Assembly (NCBI GenBank): GCA_947175195.1
Contig: CAMWLQ010000009.1
Location: forward strand, 1 to 50,623
DNA: 50,623 nt
Direction: 5' to 3'
Origin: an uncultured Clostridia bacterium
GTDB taxonomy: Bacteria; Bacillota; Clostridia; Christensenellales; Pumilibacteraceae
The stretch's first letter is position 1, and each line of letters opens with the position of its first letter. A model generated the notes under the pieces. That model was not told the origin of the DNA. It ran no database searches and worked only from the letters and a program-made list of their open reading frames with translations. Position numbers and translations under genes: made by a program. This document shows, piece by piece, positions 17,193 through 26,387 of this stretch.

Positions 17193-18095
17193 TTATAACA
17201 CGTTTTCCATAGGCGGCGTAAACACCGTGCCGTCTATATAGTACCGTTTGCCCGTCTTGTTGTAGTATACTGTTATACCTATATAAGCGAGTATGCACAT
17301 TGCAAACGGGAAAGCGACGATTATTCCCACGCCGAGCGTGAATATGGTTATGAACAGTCCGCATGCGACTATCAGTATCCACATTACTATATAAGTTGAA
17401 TATATCGACCCAAACCGTTTAAAGCATATTTCGCACGATCTTGCAAAAGCCTTGACAACGCCCATGCCGCCCGCAACGCACGGCGCCCAGCTCGAAGTGA
17501 GCGAGCTACGGAACGCGCGCATAACTATTATTACCAGTATTATGACAAACGGCAACGCCACGTTTAAGCCTATCAGCAACGTCAAGCCGTAGATTATTGC
17601 AAACGATATTGCGTCTATCGCTATCATTATCGGCATTTTTGCCAGCGAAAACCGCACCGACACGCCGAGCGTAGATATAAACTTGCCGACAAAGCTGTAG
17701 CCCGCATTGCATGACATTCGCCCATCCATAACCGTGGCGAGCGGGATTTCGTACAGTCCGAAAAAGAATCGGAACGCAAGCAGCAATACGAATATGACAA
17801 ACATTCGCGCAAGCGACACTACCCTGCCGTTGCTGTTGAACACGCCTATTATTTTGTTGTACACGTCAAACAAGCCGTCCCAAAATCCGTTCCAGCCGCC
17901 GTCACCCATCAGCACGGTGAACGCCTTGCCTATTCCCGCAAACACGCCCGCTTTTTCAAACGCGTTTGCAATCGGCAAAATGAACGGCAAGCTCAATCCG
18001 ACAATGATTGCCGAGCAAACGATTAAGTACAGCAGCACCGCCCACACTACGCCGAAGTGCGCTATTAAATTTTTGAACGCGTTTTTAAAGGACAT
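17193..18095 (-). CDS. Polytopic membrane protein of unknown function
   Basis: 300 residues from the ATG at 18095, chosen because an AGGAGG Shine-Dalgarno stands directly upstream and the start overlaps the previous gene by 11 nt, indicating translational coupling. About six hydrophobic segments are visible (for example VVWAVLLYLIVCSAIIVGL near the N-terminus and MWILIVACGLFITIFTLGV near the C-terminus). A loop with GWNGFWDGLFDVYNKIIGVF follows the first segment. There is no signal peptide cleavage site, catalytic motif or ATP-binding site. It ends in a short soluble tail and is followed by a terminator. It may function with its overlapping partner; the exact family is not recognised. Confidence 0.85.
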   Translation of the reverse strand: MSFKNAFKNLIAHFGVVWAVLLYLIVCSAIIVGLSLPFILPIANAFEKAGVFAGIGKAFTVLMGDGGWNGFWDGLFDVYNKIIGVFNSNGRVVSLARMFVIFVLLLAFRFFFGLYEIPLATVMDGRMSCNAGYSFVGKFISTLGVSVRFSLAKMPIMIAIDAISFAIIYGLTLLIGLNVALPFVIILVIIVMRAFRSSLTSSWAPCVAGGMGVVKAFARSCEICFKRFGSIYSTYIVMWILIVACGLFITIFTLGVGIIVAFPFAMCILAYIGITVYYNKTGKRYYIDGTVFTPPMENVL

Positions 18096-19056
18096 AGTCG
18101 TCCTCCTTTTTGGGCTTATGCTCATTCTTCGGCTTGGCGCTCGGTTGCTTTTTTGTTTTCTTTTTGTCGGCGCTCGGCACTTTGTCATTGCGCTCCGCCG
18201 TTTCGGGTGCAGACTGCGCGGAGCTTAAGTTCAGCATTGCGCGCTTGTACGGCTCTATGTCGCGCCTATCAAGTCCGCTTATGTCGTAGAACGCTATCAT
18301 GGTGTACACCGTTGTGTACACGTTGGTAAACAGGAATATTACAAAGTTCACTGCGTAAGCTATTGCGACGTGGACCTGCAAAAATCCGACGAGCAGCTGT
18401 ACGCCCGCGCAAATAAGCATGGGCAAAAACAAGCTCCAAAACACCTTTTTGCCCGAAATGAGCTTGAACGACATTGCCGCCGCGTCACGGAATTTATATC
18501 CGTATATGAACATTATGGGCGCCCACATCAGCATTGGCAAAAGCAGCAGCGCGTGCAAAACGAACATTCCAATTGCCGCCGCCGCTATCACGGCAAGCGT
18601 AACGCCCGACGCCACCGACATCGAGCCCAGTATTACCTGCACCAGCGATACAAGCCCGAACAGCAAAAACCTCAGTATTATTGCGGTCAGGCTCATCACC
18701 GCCACGCCTATAGCTATCGGAAAAACGGAAATATTGACAAGCCGCACCGGCGATTTGAACGACAGCATGCCGGTACGGAAATGCCTATCCAGCGACGACA
18801 TGATTATAGCCGCGCCGAAAACCTGCAATATTGCGACGACAATAACGGGCCAAACGTACTGCCATGAATCGCCGAACAAAATCACCAGCGTTTGACCCAC
18901 CGTTTTGTACGGCTGAAAATCGAAACCAGCAACAAACGACACTTCCCAATACGGCGTATACAAAAAACACGCCGCTATTGCAGGAATAAGCATTGCAAGC
19001 ACAGGTAGCACGAAATGCTTTTTCAGGTATGAAAAAGTCAAACCGATATATTTCAC
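18085..19056 (-). CDS. Polytopic membrane protein with Lys-rich cytosolic tail; predicted leaderless GTG start
   Basis: The frame can be extended to a TTG at 19104, but a consensus promoter lies inside that extension. Its -10 box ends 6 bp before the GTG at 19056, so the product most likely begins MKYIGLTFSYLKKHF and has 323 residues. About six membrane segments are visible. The final 55 residues are hydrophilic and very Lys-rich (DKKKTKKQPSAKPKNEHKPKK). The 3' end overlaps the next gene by 11 nt. No motif assigns an activity. The basic tail resembles in composition those of the nearby giant membrane proteins, but no homology is claimed. Confidence 0.75.
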   Translation of the reverse strand: MKYIGLTFSYLKKHFVLPVLAMLIPAIAACFLYTPYWEVSFVAGFDFQPYKTVGQTLVILFGDSWQYVWPVIVVAILQVFGAAIIMSSLDRHFRTGMLSFKSPVRLVNISVFPIAIGVAVMSLTAIILRFLLFGLVSLVQVILGSMSVASGVTLAVIAAAAIGMFVLHALLLLPMLMWAPIMFIYGYKFRDAAAMSFKLISGKKVFWSLFLPMLICAGVQLLVGFLQVHVAIAYAVNFVIFLFTNVYTTVYTMIAFYDISGLDRRDIEPYKRAMLNLSSAQSAPETAERNDKVPSADKKKTKKQPSAKPKNEHKPKKEDDYVL

Positions 19057-19062
19057 ATAGTT

Positions 19063-19091
19063 ATTATACCGCGTTATTACCGAAATGTAAA
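19063..19091 (-). promoter_or_regulatory. Promoter predicted to give a leaderless transcript (gene at 19056)
   Basis: On the minus strand TTTACA (19086-19091) and TATAAT (19063-19068) have a 17-bp spacer. Only six bases separate the -10 box from the GTG at 19056, so the first transcribed base should be at or next to the start codon. No Shine-Dalgarno is present. Confidence 0.7.
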
Positions 19092-19101
19092 GACATTTTG
19101 A

Positions 19102-19194
19102 CAATTCGAAATTCGGAATTATGAATTCGGAATAATTTGTGTAGTACGCTTTGCGCGCCTTTTTCTTAATTTTGGATTCTTAATACTTAATTTG
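19102..19194. repeat. MITE-like AT-rich dispersed repeat that forms the ftsW 3' end
   Basis: The segment begins with repeated AATTCGGAATT-type blocks and ends with AATTAAGAATT-type blocks in the opposite orientation, giving imperfect terminal inverted repeats of about 18 bp around a short GC-rich core. This is the look of small non-coding dispersed repeats. It encodes the last ~20 residues and the stop of ftsW. Copy number elsewhere in the genome is unknown. Confidence 0.45.
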
Positions 19195-20351
19195 CTAAAC
19201 ATAAACTCACTGCTCTTGTGGCTACGGCGTTTAACGCTGTTCAGCACGCCTATACCCGACATGAACACGATCAAGCCCGAGCTGCCGCTGCTTATAAACG
19301 GCAAAGGCAAGCCCGTGGGCGGAATACTGCCAGTAACCACCGCAATGTTGACCATAACCTGTATGGCGATTATTGCGGCTATGCCCGATGCGAGGAGCGA
19401 TCCAAACCTATCCGACGCGCCCATAGATATTTTTAGCGCGCGACGAATTATAAACAAATACCCGAGCATTACCAGCATGCAGCCGAACAGCCCGAACTCC
19501 TCGCCTATCACGCTGAATATAAAGTCGCTTTCGGCAAACGGCAAAAACAAATATTTTTGTCGGGAGTTGAACAGTCCCACTCCGAACAGTCCGCCCGCGC
19601 CCAAGCCGTAATACGATTGAATGAGCTGATACCCTTCCTCCAACGGGCTTTCCCACGGATCTAAAAACGCCATAAGCCGCGCAAACCTATACGGCTCTAT
19701 CAATATCAATACCACCGCAAGCACGATTAGCGGCACTATTATCATCAGCAGGTGTTTTATCCGCGCTCCGCCCAAAAACAGCATGACTATCATAAGCAGC
19801 GCCATGCATATCGTCACCGACATGTTCGGCTCCAAAATTATGAGCAGGCATATAACACCGCCCACCGCTATTACAGGCAATATGCCCTTGAAGGTAGTAA
19901 TCTTGCCTTCGTGTGAGCCTATGTAAGCCGCCGCAAACACTATAAACCCGAACTTGGATATTTCGCTCGCCTGTATGGTGAAGAACGGAAGGTTTATCCA
20001 CCGCCGCGCGCCGTAGTTGGTTATGCCCACACCTGGTATAAACACTATTGCAAGCAGTATTACAGACACGGCAAGTATCACGTATCTGAGCTTGTGCAGT
20101 ACGTGATAGTCTATGCGCGAAAACAAAAACATCGACGCCGCGCCCAGCGCCGCGCCCATCAACTGCTTGTACACATAGTAATATTTTGTGCCATATATAC
20201 GTTCGCCCGTATAAGAGCCCGCGGAATATACCATAAGCACGCCGAACGCCACAAGCGTAAACATAACTATTACCAGCCATACGTCCGACTTGCCGACGGT
20301 CTTGTCCGAAAGCATCGTGTTGTTGGAAATGCGTTTTTTCATATCATTCAT
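19119..20351 (-). CDS. ftsW: FtsW/SpoVE-type peptidoglycan glycosyltransferase (SEDS family)
   Basis: 410 residues from the ATG at 20351, which overlaps the murD stop (ATGAATGA); a second in-frame ATG follows at 20342. SEDS proteins polymerise lipid II into glycan strands together with a class B penicillin-binding protein, here probably the product starting at 26173. Ten or so membrane segments are visible with family motifs: GARRWINLPFFTIQASEISK, a long extracellular loop with EEGYQLIQSYYGLG, ESDFIFSVIGEEFG, and PFISSGSSGLIV near the end. The last ~20 residues are basic and encoded by a repeat-like segment (19102-19194), so the C-terminal tail may be a recent replacement. It is the last gene of the dcw cluster here. 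Confidence 0.95.
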   Translation of the reverse strand: MNDMKKRISNNTMLSDKTVGKSDVWLVIVMFTLVAFGVLMVYSAGSYTGERIYGTKYYYVYKQLMGAALGAASMFLFSRIDYHVLHKLRYVILAVSVILLAIVFIPGVGITNYGARRWINLPFFTIQASEISKFGFIVFAAAYIGSHEGKITTFKGILPVIAVGGVICLLIILEPNMSVTICMALLMIVMLFLGGARIKHLLMIIVPLIVLAVVLILIEPYRFARLMAFLDPWESPLEEGYQLIQSYYGLGAGGLFGVGLFNSRQKYLFLPFAESDFIFSVIGEEFGLFGCMLVMLGYLFIIRRALKISMGASDRFGSLLASGIAAIIAIQVMVNIAVVTGSIPPTGLPLPFISSGSSGLIVFMSGIGVLNSVKRRSHKSSEFMFSKLSIKNPKLRKRRAKRTTQIIPNS

Positions 20352-21618
20352 GCTCGGAAAGAGCGCGAACTTCGGCTTTAAAAAATTCACCGCGCTCGGA
20401 GTACGACCTGAACTCGTCAAACGACGCGCAAGCCGGAGAAAGCAACACCGTTTCCGCGTCCGACGTTGCGGCAACGCGCACCGCGTCCGACAGGCAGTTG
20501 ACCACTGTAACCTTTAAATCGGGTTTGGCTTTGCACGCGCAGTCGCGCACGGCTTGAGCCGTTTCGCCCATTGCCACAACCGACGTCACGCGGCTATCCA
20601 GCACGTCGAACAGCTCGTTAAAATCGGTATCCTTGCCGCGCCCGCCCAGTATAAGGCACACCGTCCCAACTGTCAACTCTATCGCCGCAAGGCACGCCGA
20701 CACGTTTGTGCCCTTGCTGTCGTCTATCCACAGCTTGCCGCACGCCCTGCCAGCTACCTCGTTTCGGTGCGGGCTCGCCTCCGCACTCGACATTGCCGCG
20801 AGTATGGCGGAATTGTCCGCGCCCATGCATTTTGCGGCGGCTATTGCGCACAGCGCGTTTTTTATGTTGTGCGCGCCCGACAGCCGCAAGTAATCGGTCG
20901 GACAAACGCGGTTTCCGTCAAACTGAAAATATCCGTCAAGCAAATACGCACCGTCGCACACCCTGCTTGAAGAACACCACACTATTTGCGCATTTGTATG
21001 CAATGCGTCGAGCGCACCGACGGTAATGTCCTCGCCAAGCACCAAGTACCCGCCGTCCATATTCGCCGCGATATTACACTTGGCGGCGTGGTAGTTTTCT
21101 ATACCGCCGTGCCAGTCGGCATGGTCGGACGCCATGTTTGTGATTACCGCCACGTCGGGCGAAATATTCGCATTGTATAACTGAAAGCTGGACAGCTCGC
21201 ATACGAGCGGCGCCGTCGATTTTTCGCACGCCGCCGCCGATAACGGATAACCTATGTTGCCGCAAGCCACGCCGCCCAGCATATCGGCAATGAGCCGCGT
21301 TGTAGTTGTCTTGCCGTTGGTGCCTGTAATGCCCACAGTTTTGCGCCCTGCGCTTTTTGCTATGGCAAAGCCTATTTCCGCCTCGCCCACCGCTTTTATA
21401 CCGTGCTCGGCGCAATATGCATATACCGCGTGATTGGGGCGCACTCCGGGACTTATCACCGCGCCGTCATAACTTTTGTCGAGCGGCGCGACAAACCGCC
21501 CGCAGTCGTCGGTATAGATTTTGGCTTTACCGCCATGCTTTTTTATTGCGTGCGCAGCCGCCTTGCCCGACGCGCCGTTGCCGTAAACAAAAAACCGCTT
21601 TCCGTCGAAAATACTCAT
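20344..21618 (-). CDS. murD: UDP-N-acetylmuramoyl-L-alanine--D-glutamate ligase
   Basis: 424 residues, near the usual length of MurD (about 440). It adds D-glutamate to UDP-MurNAc-L-Ala in the cytosol. The N-terminal Rossmann-like region has the YGNGASGKAA glycine motif, the central ATPase domain has the Mur-ligase P-loop GITGTNGKTTTTR, and downstream are the NAH-type (SGAHNIKNALCAIAAA) and DDSKGTN motifs of the C-terminal domain. The start ATG at 21618 has no strong Shine-Dalgarno. It follows mraY by 48 nt, and its stop overlaps the ftsW start by 8 nt, which suggests coupled translation. Confidence 0.96.
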   Translation of the reverse strand: MSIFDGKRFFVYGNGASGKAAAHAIKKHGGKAKIYTDDCGRFVAPLDKSYDGAVISPGVRPNHAVYAYCAEHGIKAVGEAEIGFAIAKSAGRKTVGITGTNGKTTTTRLIADMLGGVACGNIGYPLSAAACEKSTAPLVCELSSFQLYNANISPDVAVITNMASDHADWHGGIENYHAAKCNIAANMDGGYLVLGEDITVGALDALHTNAQIVWCSSSRVCDGAYLLDGYFQFDGNRVCPTDYLRLSGAHNIKNALCAIAAAKCMGADNSAILAAMSSAEASPHRNEVAGRACGKLWIDDSKGTNVSACLAAIELTVGTVCLILGGRGKDTDFNELFDVLDSRVTSVVAMGETAQAVRDCACKAKPDLKVTVVNCLSDAVRVAATSDAETVLLSPACASFDEFRSYSERGEFFKAEVRALSEHE

Positions 21619-21666
21619 ACGGTATTCTATGATGAAAAGCGGCTGTTTAGAATTTTGTACAACTAT

Positions 21667-22656
21667 TTAATACAGCACCAACATTAACGCTACGGTGATT
21701 ATTCCGCATACCAAGGTTACAAGCGTATACACAGTTGCTATCTTGCCCTCGAACACGCCTTTGCGCTCGAAGTGGTGGTGGAGCGGCGCCATCAAGAACA
21801 CGCGTTTACCGCCCGTCGCCTTAAACACGGCGACCTGAATTATCACCGACAGGCTGGTTGCTATATACATTACGCCGACAAGCAGCATGCTGAGCGACAT
21901 TCGGCTGAGCACTGCCACGCACGCCAAAAATCCGCCCAGCGCAAGCGAGCCCGTATCACCCATGAATATCTTGGCGGGATGAGTATTAAAGCACAAAAAC
22001 GCGCACAGACTGCCGCCGAGCGCCGCGCACAGTATTATCATATTGAGCGTAGACTCGCCCACCAGCACGCCCGCAAAATACGCTATGCCGAGCATGACGC
22101 AGCAAACAAGCGCGTTCGTCGCAGTGACCGACGCCGCCAATCCGTCCAGTCCGTCGGTCAGGTTTACCGAGTTGGTAAACGCCAAGAATATAAGTATATA
22201 GTATATAGGCGCGAACACGCCCAGCTCTATCTTTTTGGGCGCGAACGGCGCGTACACCGCCGATCCCACGCTATCGTTATAGTACGCGTACAGTGCAATA
22301 ACTATCGCAAGCAGCAGTTGAAAAACTATTTTTTGTATGGGCGAAAGACCTTTATTATTGTGATACCGCACTTTAATAAAGTCGTCTATAAACCCTATAA
22401 GCGCGTAACCCACTGTTATTACTATAATAATGTATGTGGTGTTATCGCCGTGCGCGGTAAAGAATAGCGCGGGCAGCAGCGCAAGCACGATTGACGCGCC
22501 GCCCATTGTGGGCGTGCCCTGCTTGCTTTTGTGGTTGTCCACGTACGACAGTATGGGTTGTCCGCCCTTGAGCTTTCTTACCAGCTTGATATTGAGCGGC
22601 AGGAGCAACATTCCCACGGCAAACGCGCTTAGAAATCCGCAAAGAACGCTTATCAA
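21667..22656 (-). CDS. mraY: Phospho-N-acetylmuramoyl-pentapeptide transferase
   Basis: 329 residues, full length for the family. It transfers phospho-MurNAc-pentapeptide to undecaprenyl phosphate, forming lipid I at the membrane. About ten membrane segments are seen, with the family signatures GTPTMGG near residue 50, FIDDFIKVRYHNNKGLS, NLTDGLDGLA, FMGDTGSLALGG and the HHHFE loop. The start codon is TTG at 22656, overlapping the murE stop (TTGA), with GGGAG placed about 9 nt upstream inside murE. murF, which often lies between murE and mraY, is absent here. Confidence 0.96.
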   Translation of the reverse strand: MISVLCGFLSAFAVGMLLLPLNIKLVRKLKGGQPILSYVDNHKSKQGTPTMGGASIVLALLPALFFTAHGDNTTYIIIVITVGYALIGFIDDFIKVRYHNNKGLSPIQKIVFQLLLAIVIALYAYYNDSVGSAVYAPFAPKKIELGVFAPIYYILIFLAFTNSVNLTDGLDGLAASVTATNALVCCVMLGIAYFAGVLVGESTLNMIILCAALGGSLCAFLCFNTHPAKIFMGDTGSLALGGFLACVAVLSRMSLSMLLVGVMYIATSLSVIIQVAVFKATGGKRVFLMAPLHHHFERKGVFEGKIATVYTLVTLVCGIITVALMLVLY

Positions 22657-24080
22657 AATCCGAACTCTCCCGCCAATTCCATAACGTATTGCTCGTCGTT
22701 GTACGGCGTGCGGTTGCCCATAACGTCGTTGTAACGCTCCGCGCCCTTGCCAGCTATAAGCACTATATCCTGCTTATCTGCCATGGCAATCGCCGACTTA
22801 ATCGCCTGCTTGCGGTCGACTATCTTGGTATAGTTTGTGCCGCCTATCTCATCTATGCCGCTTGCTATCTCGTTAATAATATCGAGCGGCGGCTCAAACC
22901 TCGGATTATCGCTGGTGACAAAGCAGTAGTCGCTCATTTGCGACACAATCTTGCCCATAACCGCGCGCTTGGACTTGTCGCGGTTGCCGCCGCAGCCGAA
23001 CACCGTTATTATCCTGCTCGGCGCAAACTCGCGTATGGCGCGCAAAATGTTCGCAATCCCGTCGTCGGTGTGCGCAAAGTCGATAATGACATTGCACTTG
23101 GACATATTTATAATGTTAAACCTGCCGTCTATCTTTTTTACGTTGCGTATTCCGGCTATTACCTGCTGCAAACCGAATCCGAGCGACGCCGCAATAGCCG
23201 CCGCACACAGCGTGTTGTACATATTAAACCTGCCGGTAAGACTGAACTTGACCTGCCCCACGCTGTCCGCCATATTTATAACGTACGACAAGCCGTAGGC
23301 GCTCATCGAAAGGTCTATGCCGAACACGTCCGACGGATTGTCCACGCCGTAGGTTACTGCGGGGAGCTTGCTTTCCATTAAAATAATTTTTCCCAGCTCA
23401 TCGTCTACGTTGACCACCGCGCTCCTTGCATGCTCGATGGAGAAAAAGCTCTTTTTGGCGGCTGCGTAATTGTCCATGCTGCCGAAAAAGTCCAAGTGGT
23501 CGCGCGAAAAATTGGTGAATGCCGCCACCTCGTATACAATACCGTCCGTCTTACTGAGCTTTAGCGCGTGCGCCGACACCTCCATTACCACGTATTCCAC
23601 GCCCGCGTCCGACATTTCTTTGAGTATGGCGTGTAGCTCTATCGGATCGGGCGTGGTCAGCCGCGCGTCCGACTTGTTGCCAAAATATTCCACCGCATTG
23701 GTGCCTATCAGCCCGCAGCTATGCCCCGCCGCCTCGATTATGCTTTTTACTATATACGTGGTGGTGGTCTTGCCGTTGGTGCCCGTTATGCCTATCATTT
23801 TCAGCCGCTTGGACGGATTGCCGTAAAACTCCGATGCAGCATGCGCCAATGCCTTGCGCGCGTCGCTCACCTCTATTTGCGGCACGTCCAAAGCGAGCTT
23901 GCGCTCCACAACCAAAGCCACCGCGCCGCGCGACACCGCGTCCGCCGCGAACGTGTGTCCGTCGTTTTCCGTACCGACAAGGCAAAAGAACAAATCGCCC
24001 TGCTTAACCCTCGAGCTGTCAAAGCACAAGCCCGAAATTTCTATATCGCTTTCGCATTGCAATAACTCGCTTAATCGCAT
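22653..24080 (-). CDS. murE: UDP-MurNAc-tripeptide synthetase, probably meso-diaminopimelate-adding
   Basis: 475 residues with ATG at 24080 and a GGGAGATGACG Shine-Dalgarno. It adds the third amino acid of the peptidoglycan stem peptide. Visible are the N-terminal UMP-binding domain, the P-loop GITGTNGKTTTTY near residue 110, the substrate-proximal NFSRDHLDFFGS, and DNPRFEPP near residue 405. DNPR is the signature that in characterised enzymes selects meso-diaminopimelate rather than lysine, so a DAP-type wall is inferred. It overlaps mraY by 4 nt. It is separated from the upstream pbp gene by 200 nt with only weak promoter-like sequences. Confidence 0.95.
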   Translation of the reverse strand: MRLSELLQCESDIEISGLCFDSSRVKQGDLFFCLVGTENDGHTFAADAVSRGAVALVVERKLALDVPQIEVSDARKALAHAASEFYGNPSKRLKMIGITGTNGKTTTTYIVKSIIEAAGHSCGLIGTNAVEYFGNKSDARLTTPDPIELHAILKEMSDAGVEYVVMEVSAHALKLSKTDGIVYEVAAFTNFSRDHLDFFGSMDNYAAAKKSFFSIEHARSAVVNVDDELGKIILMESKLPAVTYGVDNPSDVFGIDLSMSAYGLSYVINMADSVGQVKFSLTGRFNMYNTLCAAAIAASLGFGLQQVIAGIRNVKKIDGRFNIINMSKCNVIIDFAHTDDGIANILRAIREFAPSRIITVFGCGGNRDKSKRAVMGKIVSQMSDYCFVTSDNPRFEPPLDIINEIASGIDEIGGTNYTKIVDRKQAIKSAIAMADKQDIVLIAGKGAERYNDVMGNRTPYNDEQYVMELAGEFGF

Positions 24081-24280
24081 AACGTCATCTCCCGCAATTA
24101 GTATATGTTTATTTTAAAGCTAAAATAGAACAGCGGCACACTTTTGCAAACAATGGTATAATTCGACACAATCACGGATTGAATCTTTTTCTTATGTGAA
24201 CTTGTACGCAACTCATTTTCTTATCCGCATAATAGATTGCTTATTGTTCTTTATTTGCGTTTTTCTATATATTTCTATTG

Positions 24281-26173
24281 CTATTCGCTCAAGCGCACTA
24301 ACACACTATCGTTGGTGGCAACGCGCTCGTTGGGTATGGGGACTTGGGATATTACGTTGCCGCCCTCGCCCACGACCTCGACATGCAAACCTATTTTTTC
24401 CAATGCCGCTACGGCGTCCTCGGCGGTATCGCCTACTACGTCGGGCATTGTCGTATATTCGAGTTCGGGCAGCATGGTGGGCGGAATATTTTTGTAATCG
24501 AATATTTTGCCGAACACGTTGCCCGCATACGGCGCGGCGACAAGACTGCCGTAATACATATAGCCCTGCGGCTCGTCTACTATCATAAGCACTGCGTACT
24601 TGGGATTATCCGCGGGCGCAAAGCCGATAAACGACGATATATACTTGCCCTGCGCTATCGCGCCGCCCGAATACTTTTGCGCCGTGCCCGTCTTGCCGCC
24701 TATCGCGTAACCGACCACGCCAGCCTTGCTGCCGCCGCCGTTTGCCACCACGCCCACCAGGTACTCGCGCATCTTTTTGGACGTAGCCTCGCTGATAGTG
24801 CGGCGCACGGCTATTGGCTGACGGGTCGCAAGGTTTTTGCCGTCGCACGAATCAACGGACGACACCAAATACGGGCGGTACAGCGTGCCGCCGTTGACAA
24901 CCGAGCATACGCCTGTTATCAGCTGCAACGGCGTTACAGCCACCGCCTGACCGAAACCGATACGCGCAAGGTCGACCGTTTTTACGTTGCTTTCCTTCAT
25001 CAGCATGCCGCTGCTCTCGCCCGAAAAGTCCACGCCCGTCTTTTGCCCCAGTCCGAATATTTCGAGCGCGTCGTAAAACTTGCTCGTGCCCATGCGCAAC
25101 GCCAAGTCCATAAACACGCAGTTGCACGAATTTTTTACGCCGTCGGCAAGGTGCTGACTGCCGTGTCCGATAGAACGCCAGCAACGTATACGCTGCCCGT
25201 CAACCGTGCGCGACCCGCCGCAAAAGAATGTATCGTTATCCGAAACCACGCCCGCCTCTATCGCCGCGGCGGTGGTAAATATCTTAAACGTAGAGCCCGG
25301 CTCGTACATATCCACTATCATTGTGTTGCGCGACAGCTCGTTGAGTAAATCCATATCGTTGCGCGGCGGATCGTTCAAATCGAACGCGGGACTCTTTGCC
25401 ATTGCTATAATGCCGCCCGTGTTGACGTCCATTACAATCATTTGCGCCGACTTAGCCGAAAACTCGGTACACGCCGCCGTCACCGCGTCGTAGGCAAAGC
25501 TTTGTATATTGGCGTCCAGCGACAGCGTTATATTACACCCCGCAATCCCCGGAACATACTTAGTGATCGAGCCGTCCACCTCGCGCCCCGCCATATCGGT
25601 AGAGGTGTACGCAAAGCCGTCCACGCCAGTCAGGTATTTATCGTAATAGCTTTCCAGCCCCGACTGCCCCACATTGTCGATATTGGTAAAGCCGAGGATT
25701 TGCGACATATTGCTCATGTACGGATAGTTACGCTCAGTGTCCAGCGTGTAGTACAATCCGCCGATGTTTTGCTGCCTTAATTCAAGCGCGACGTCGGCGT
25801 CTATCTTACGCTTTATCGTCACCTCGCCAACCGAAGTGTTAAGCTTTTCCAAAACGCTGTCGTAGCTCAATCCGAGCGCGGAGGCAATCGCCTGCGCAGT
25901 GGCGGGCTTATCCTTGACGGCGTTGGGGCGGGCGTACAGCGTGAATACGTCCTTGCTGTCCGCAAGCACGCTGCCGTTACTATCGAGTATCTTTCCGCGC
26001 GTAGCCTTTAGCGGAAGATCGCGATACCACTGCTCCGCCGCTTTTGCACGCAAAAAACTGCCGTCGACTATTTGCAAGTAGAACAGCCTGCCGAACAGCG
26101 CGACAAAAACCACCGCAAGCGCGATAAACGCCGTCAATAACCTTTTTCGCATAAGCATTGAGCTCGCCTTCAT
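24281..26173 (-). CDS. Class B penicillin-binding protein, SpoVD/FtsI type, with one PASTA domain
   Basis: 630 residues from ATG 26173, preceded by GAGAGGTGG; the open frame runs 72 codons further but only through a palindromic repeat. A single membrane anchor (about 10-34) is followed by the pedestal domain and the transpeptidase domain with the three active-site motifs: SxxK as STFK (Ser294), SxN as SCN (349-351) and KTG at 494-496 (GGKTGTAQ). Residues about 575-630 form a single PASTA domain. One PASTA is the arrangement of sporulation-type SpoVD; division-type PBP2B/2X often have two, so its use in division or sporulation is open. It would cross-link septal peptidoglycan and partner with FtsW. 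A terminator and a long palindrome lie between it and the ftsL-like gene. Confidence 0.93.
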   Translation of the reverse strand: MKASSMLMRKRLLTAFIALAVVFVALFGRLFYLQIVDGSFLRAKAAEQWYRDLPLKATRGKILDSNGSVLADSKDVFTLYARPNAVKDKPATAQAIASALGLSYDSVLEKLNTSVGEVTIKRKIDADVALELRQQNIGGLYYTLDTERNYPYMSNMSQILGFTNIDNVGQSGLESYYDKYLTGVDGFAYTSTDMAGREVDGSITKYVPGIAGCNITLSLDANIQSFAYDAVTAACTEFSAKSAQMIVMDVNTGGIIAMAKSPAFDLNDPPRNDMDLLNELSRNTMIVDMYEPGSTFKIFTTAAAIEAGVVSDNDTFFCGGSRTVDGQRIRCWRSIGHGSQHLADGVKNSCNCVFMDLALRMGTSKFYDALEIFGLGQKTGVDFSGESSGMLMKESNVKTVDLARIGFGQAVAVTPLQLITGVCSVVNGGTLYRPYLVSSVDSCDGKNLATRQPIAVRRTISEATSKKMREYLVGVVANGGGSKAGVVGYAIGGKTGTAQKYSGGAIAQGKYISSFIGFAPADNPKYAVLMIVDEPQGYMYYGSLVAAPYAGNVFGKIFDYKNIPPTMLPELEYTTMPDVVGDTAEDAVAALEKIGLHVEVVGEGGNVISQVPIPNERVATNDSVLVRLSE

Positions 26174-26257
26174 ACACCACCTCTCAACTCTATGTATATG
26201 AAAGCAATCACGTAATAAAAACCTGCACCAATGATTAGCCTCGAAATTGCAGCCCAG

Positions 26258-26387
26258 CCTCGGCGACGCAGGCGCGTCGCAGACGAGCAACAGTCGGCAA
26301 GGCGGCGACGGGAGTGTACATAGACGTACATGACCGAGCCGCCGCGACGAACGTAGCCCGTATCCGACGATGCATGCGCCGTCGAGC
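26258..26387. repeat. Long imperfect palindrome inside the dcw cluster (REP/MITE-like)
   Basis: Two arms of roughly 60 bp are imperfect reverse complements: the outer ends CTCGGCGACGCAGGCG and GCGCCGTCGAG, then GTCGGCAAGGCGGCGAC against GCCGCCGCGACGAACG, around a centre at about 26322 with TGTACATAGACGTACAT. The whole 130-bp segment could fold as one hairpin. It is non-coding, GC-rich compared with its flanks, and sits 84 nt before the pbp start. Confidence 0.6.

Noticed and set aside
24081-24280. Separate promoter for murE
   Set aside because: TTGCAA with TATTTT at 16 bp and TTCAAT with TATACC at 17 bp can be found, but both are weak in AT-rich DNA, so not annotated.
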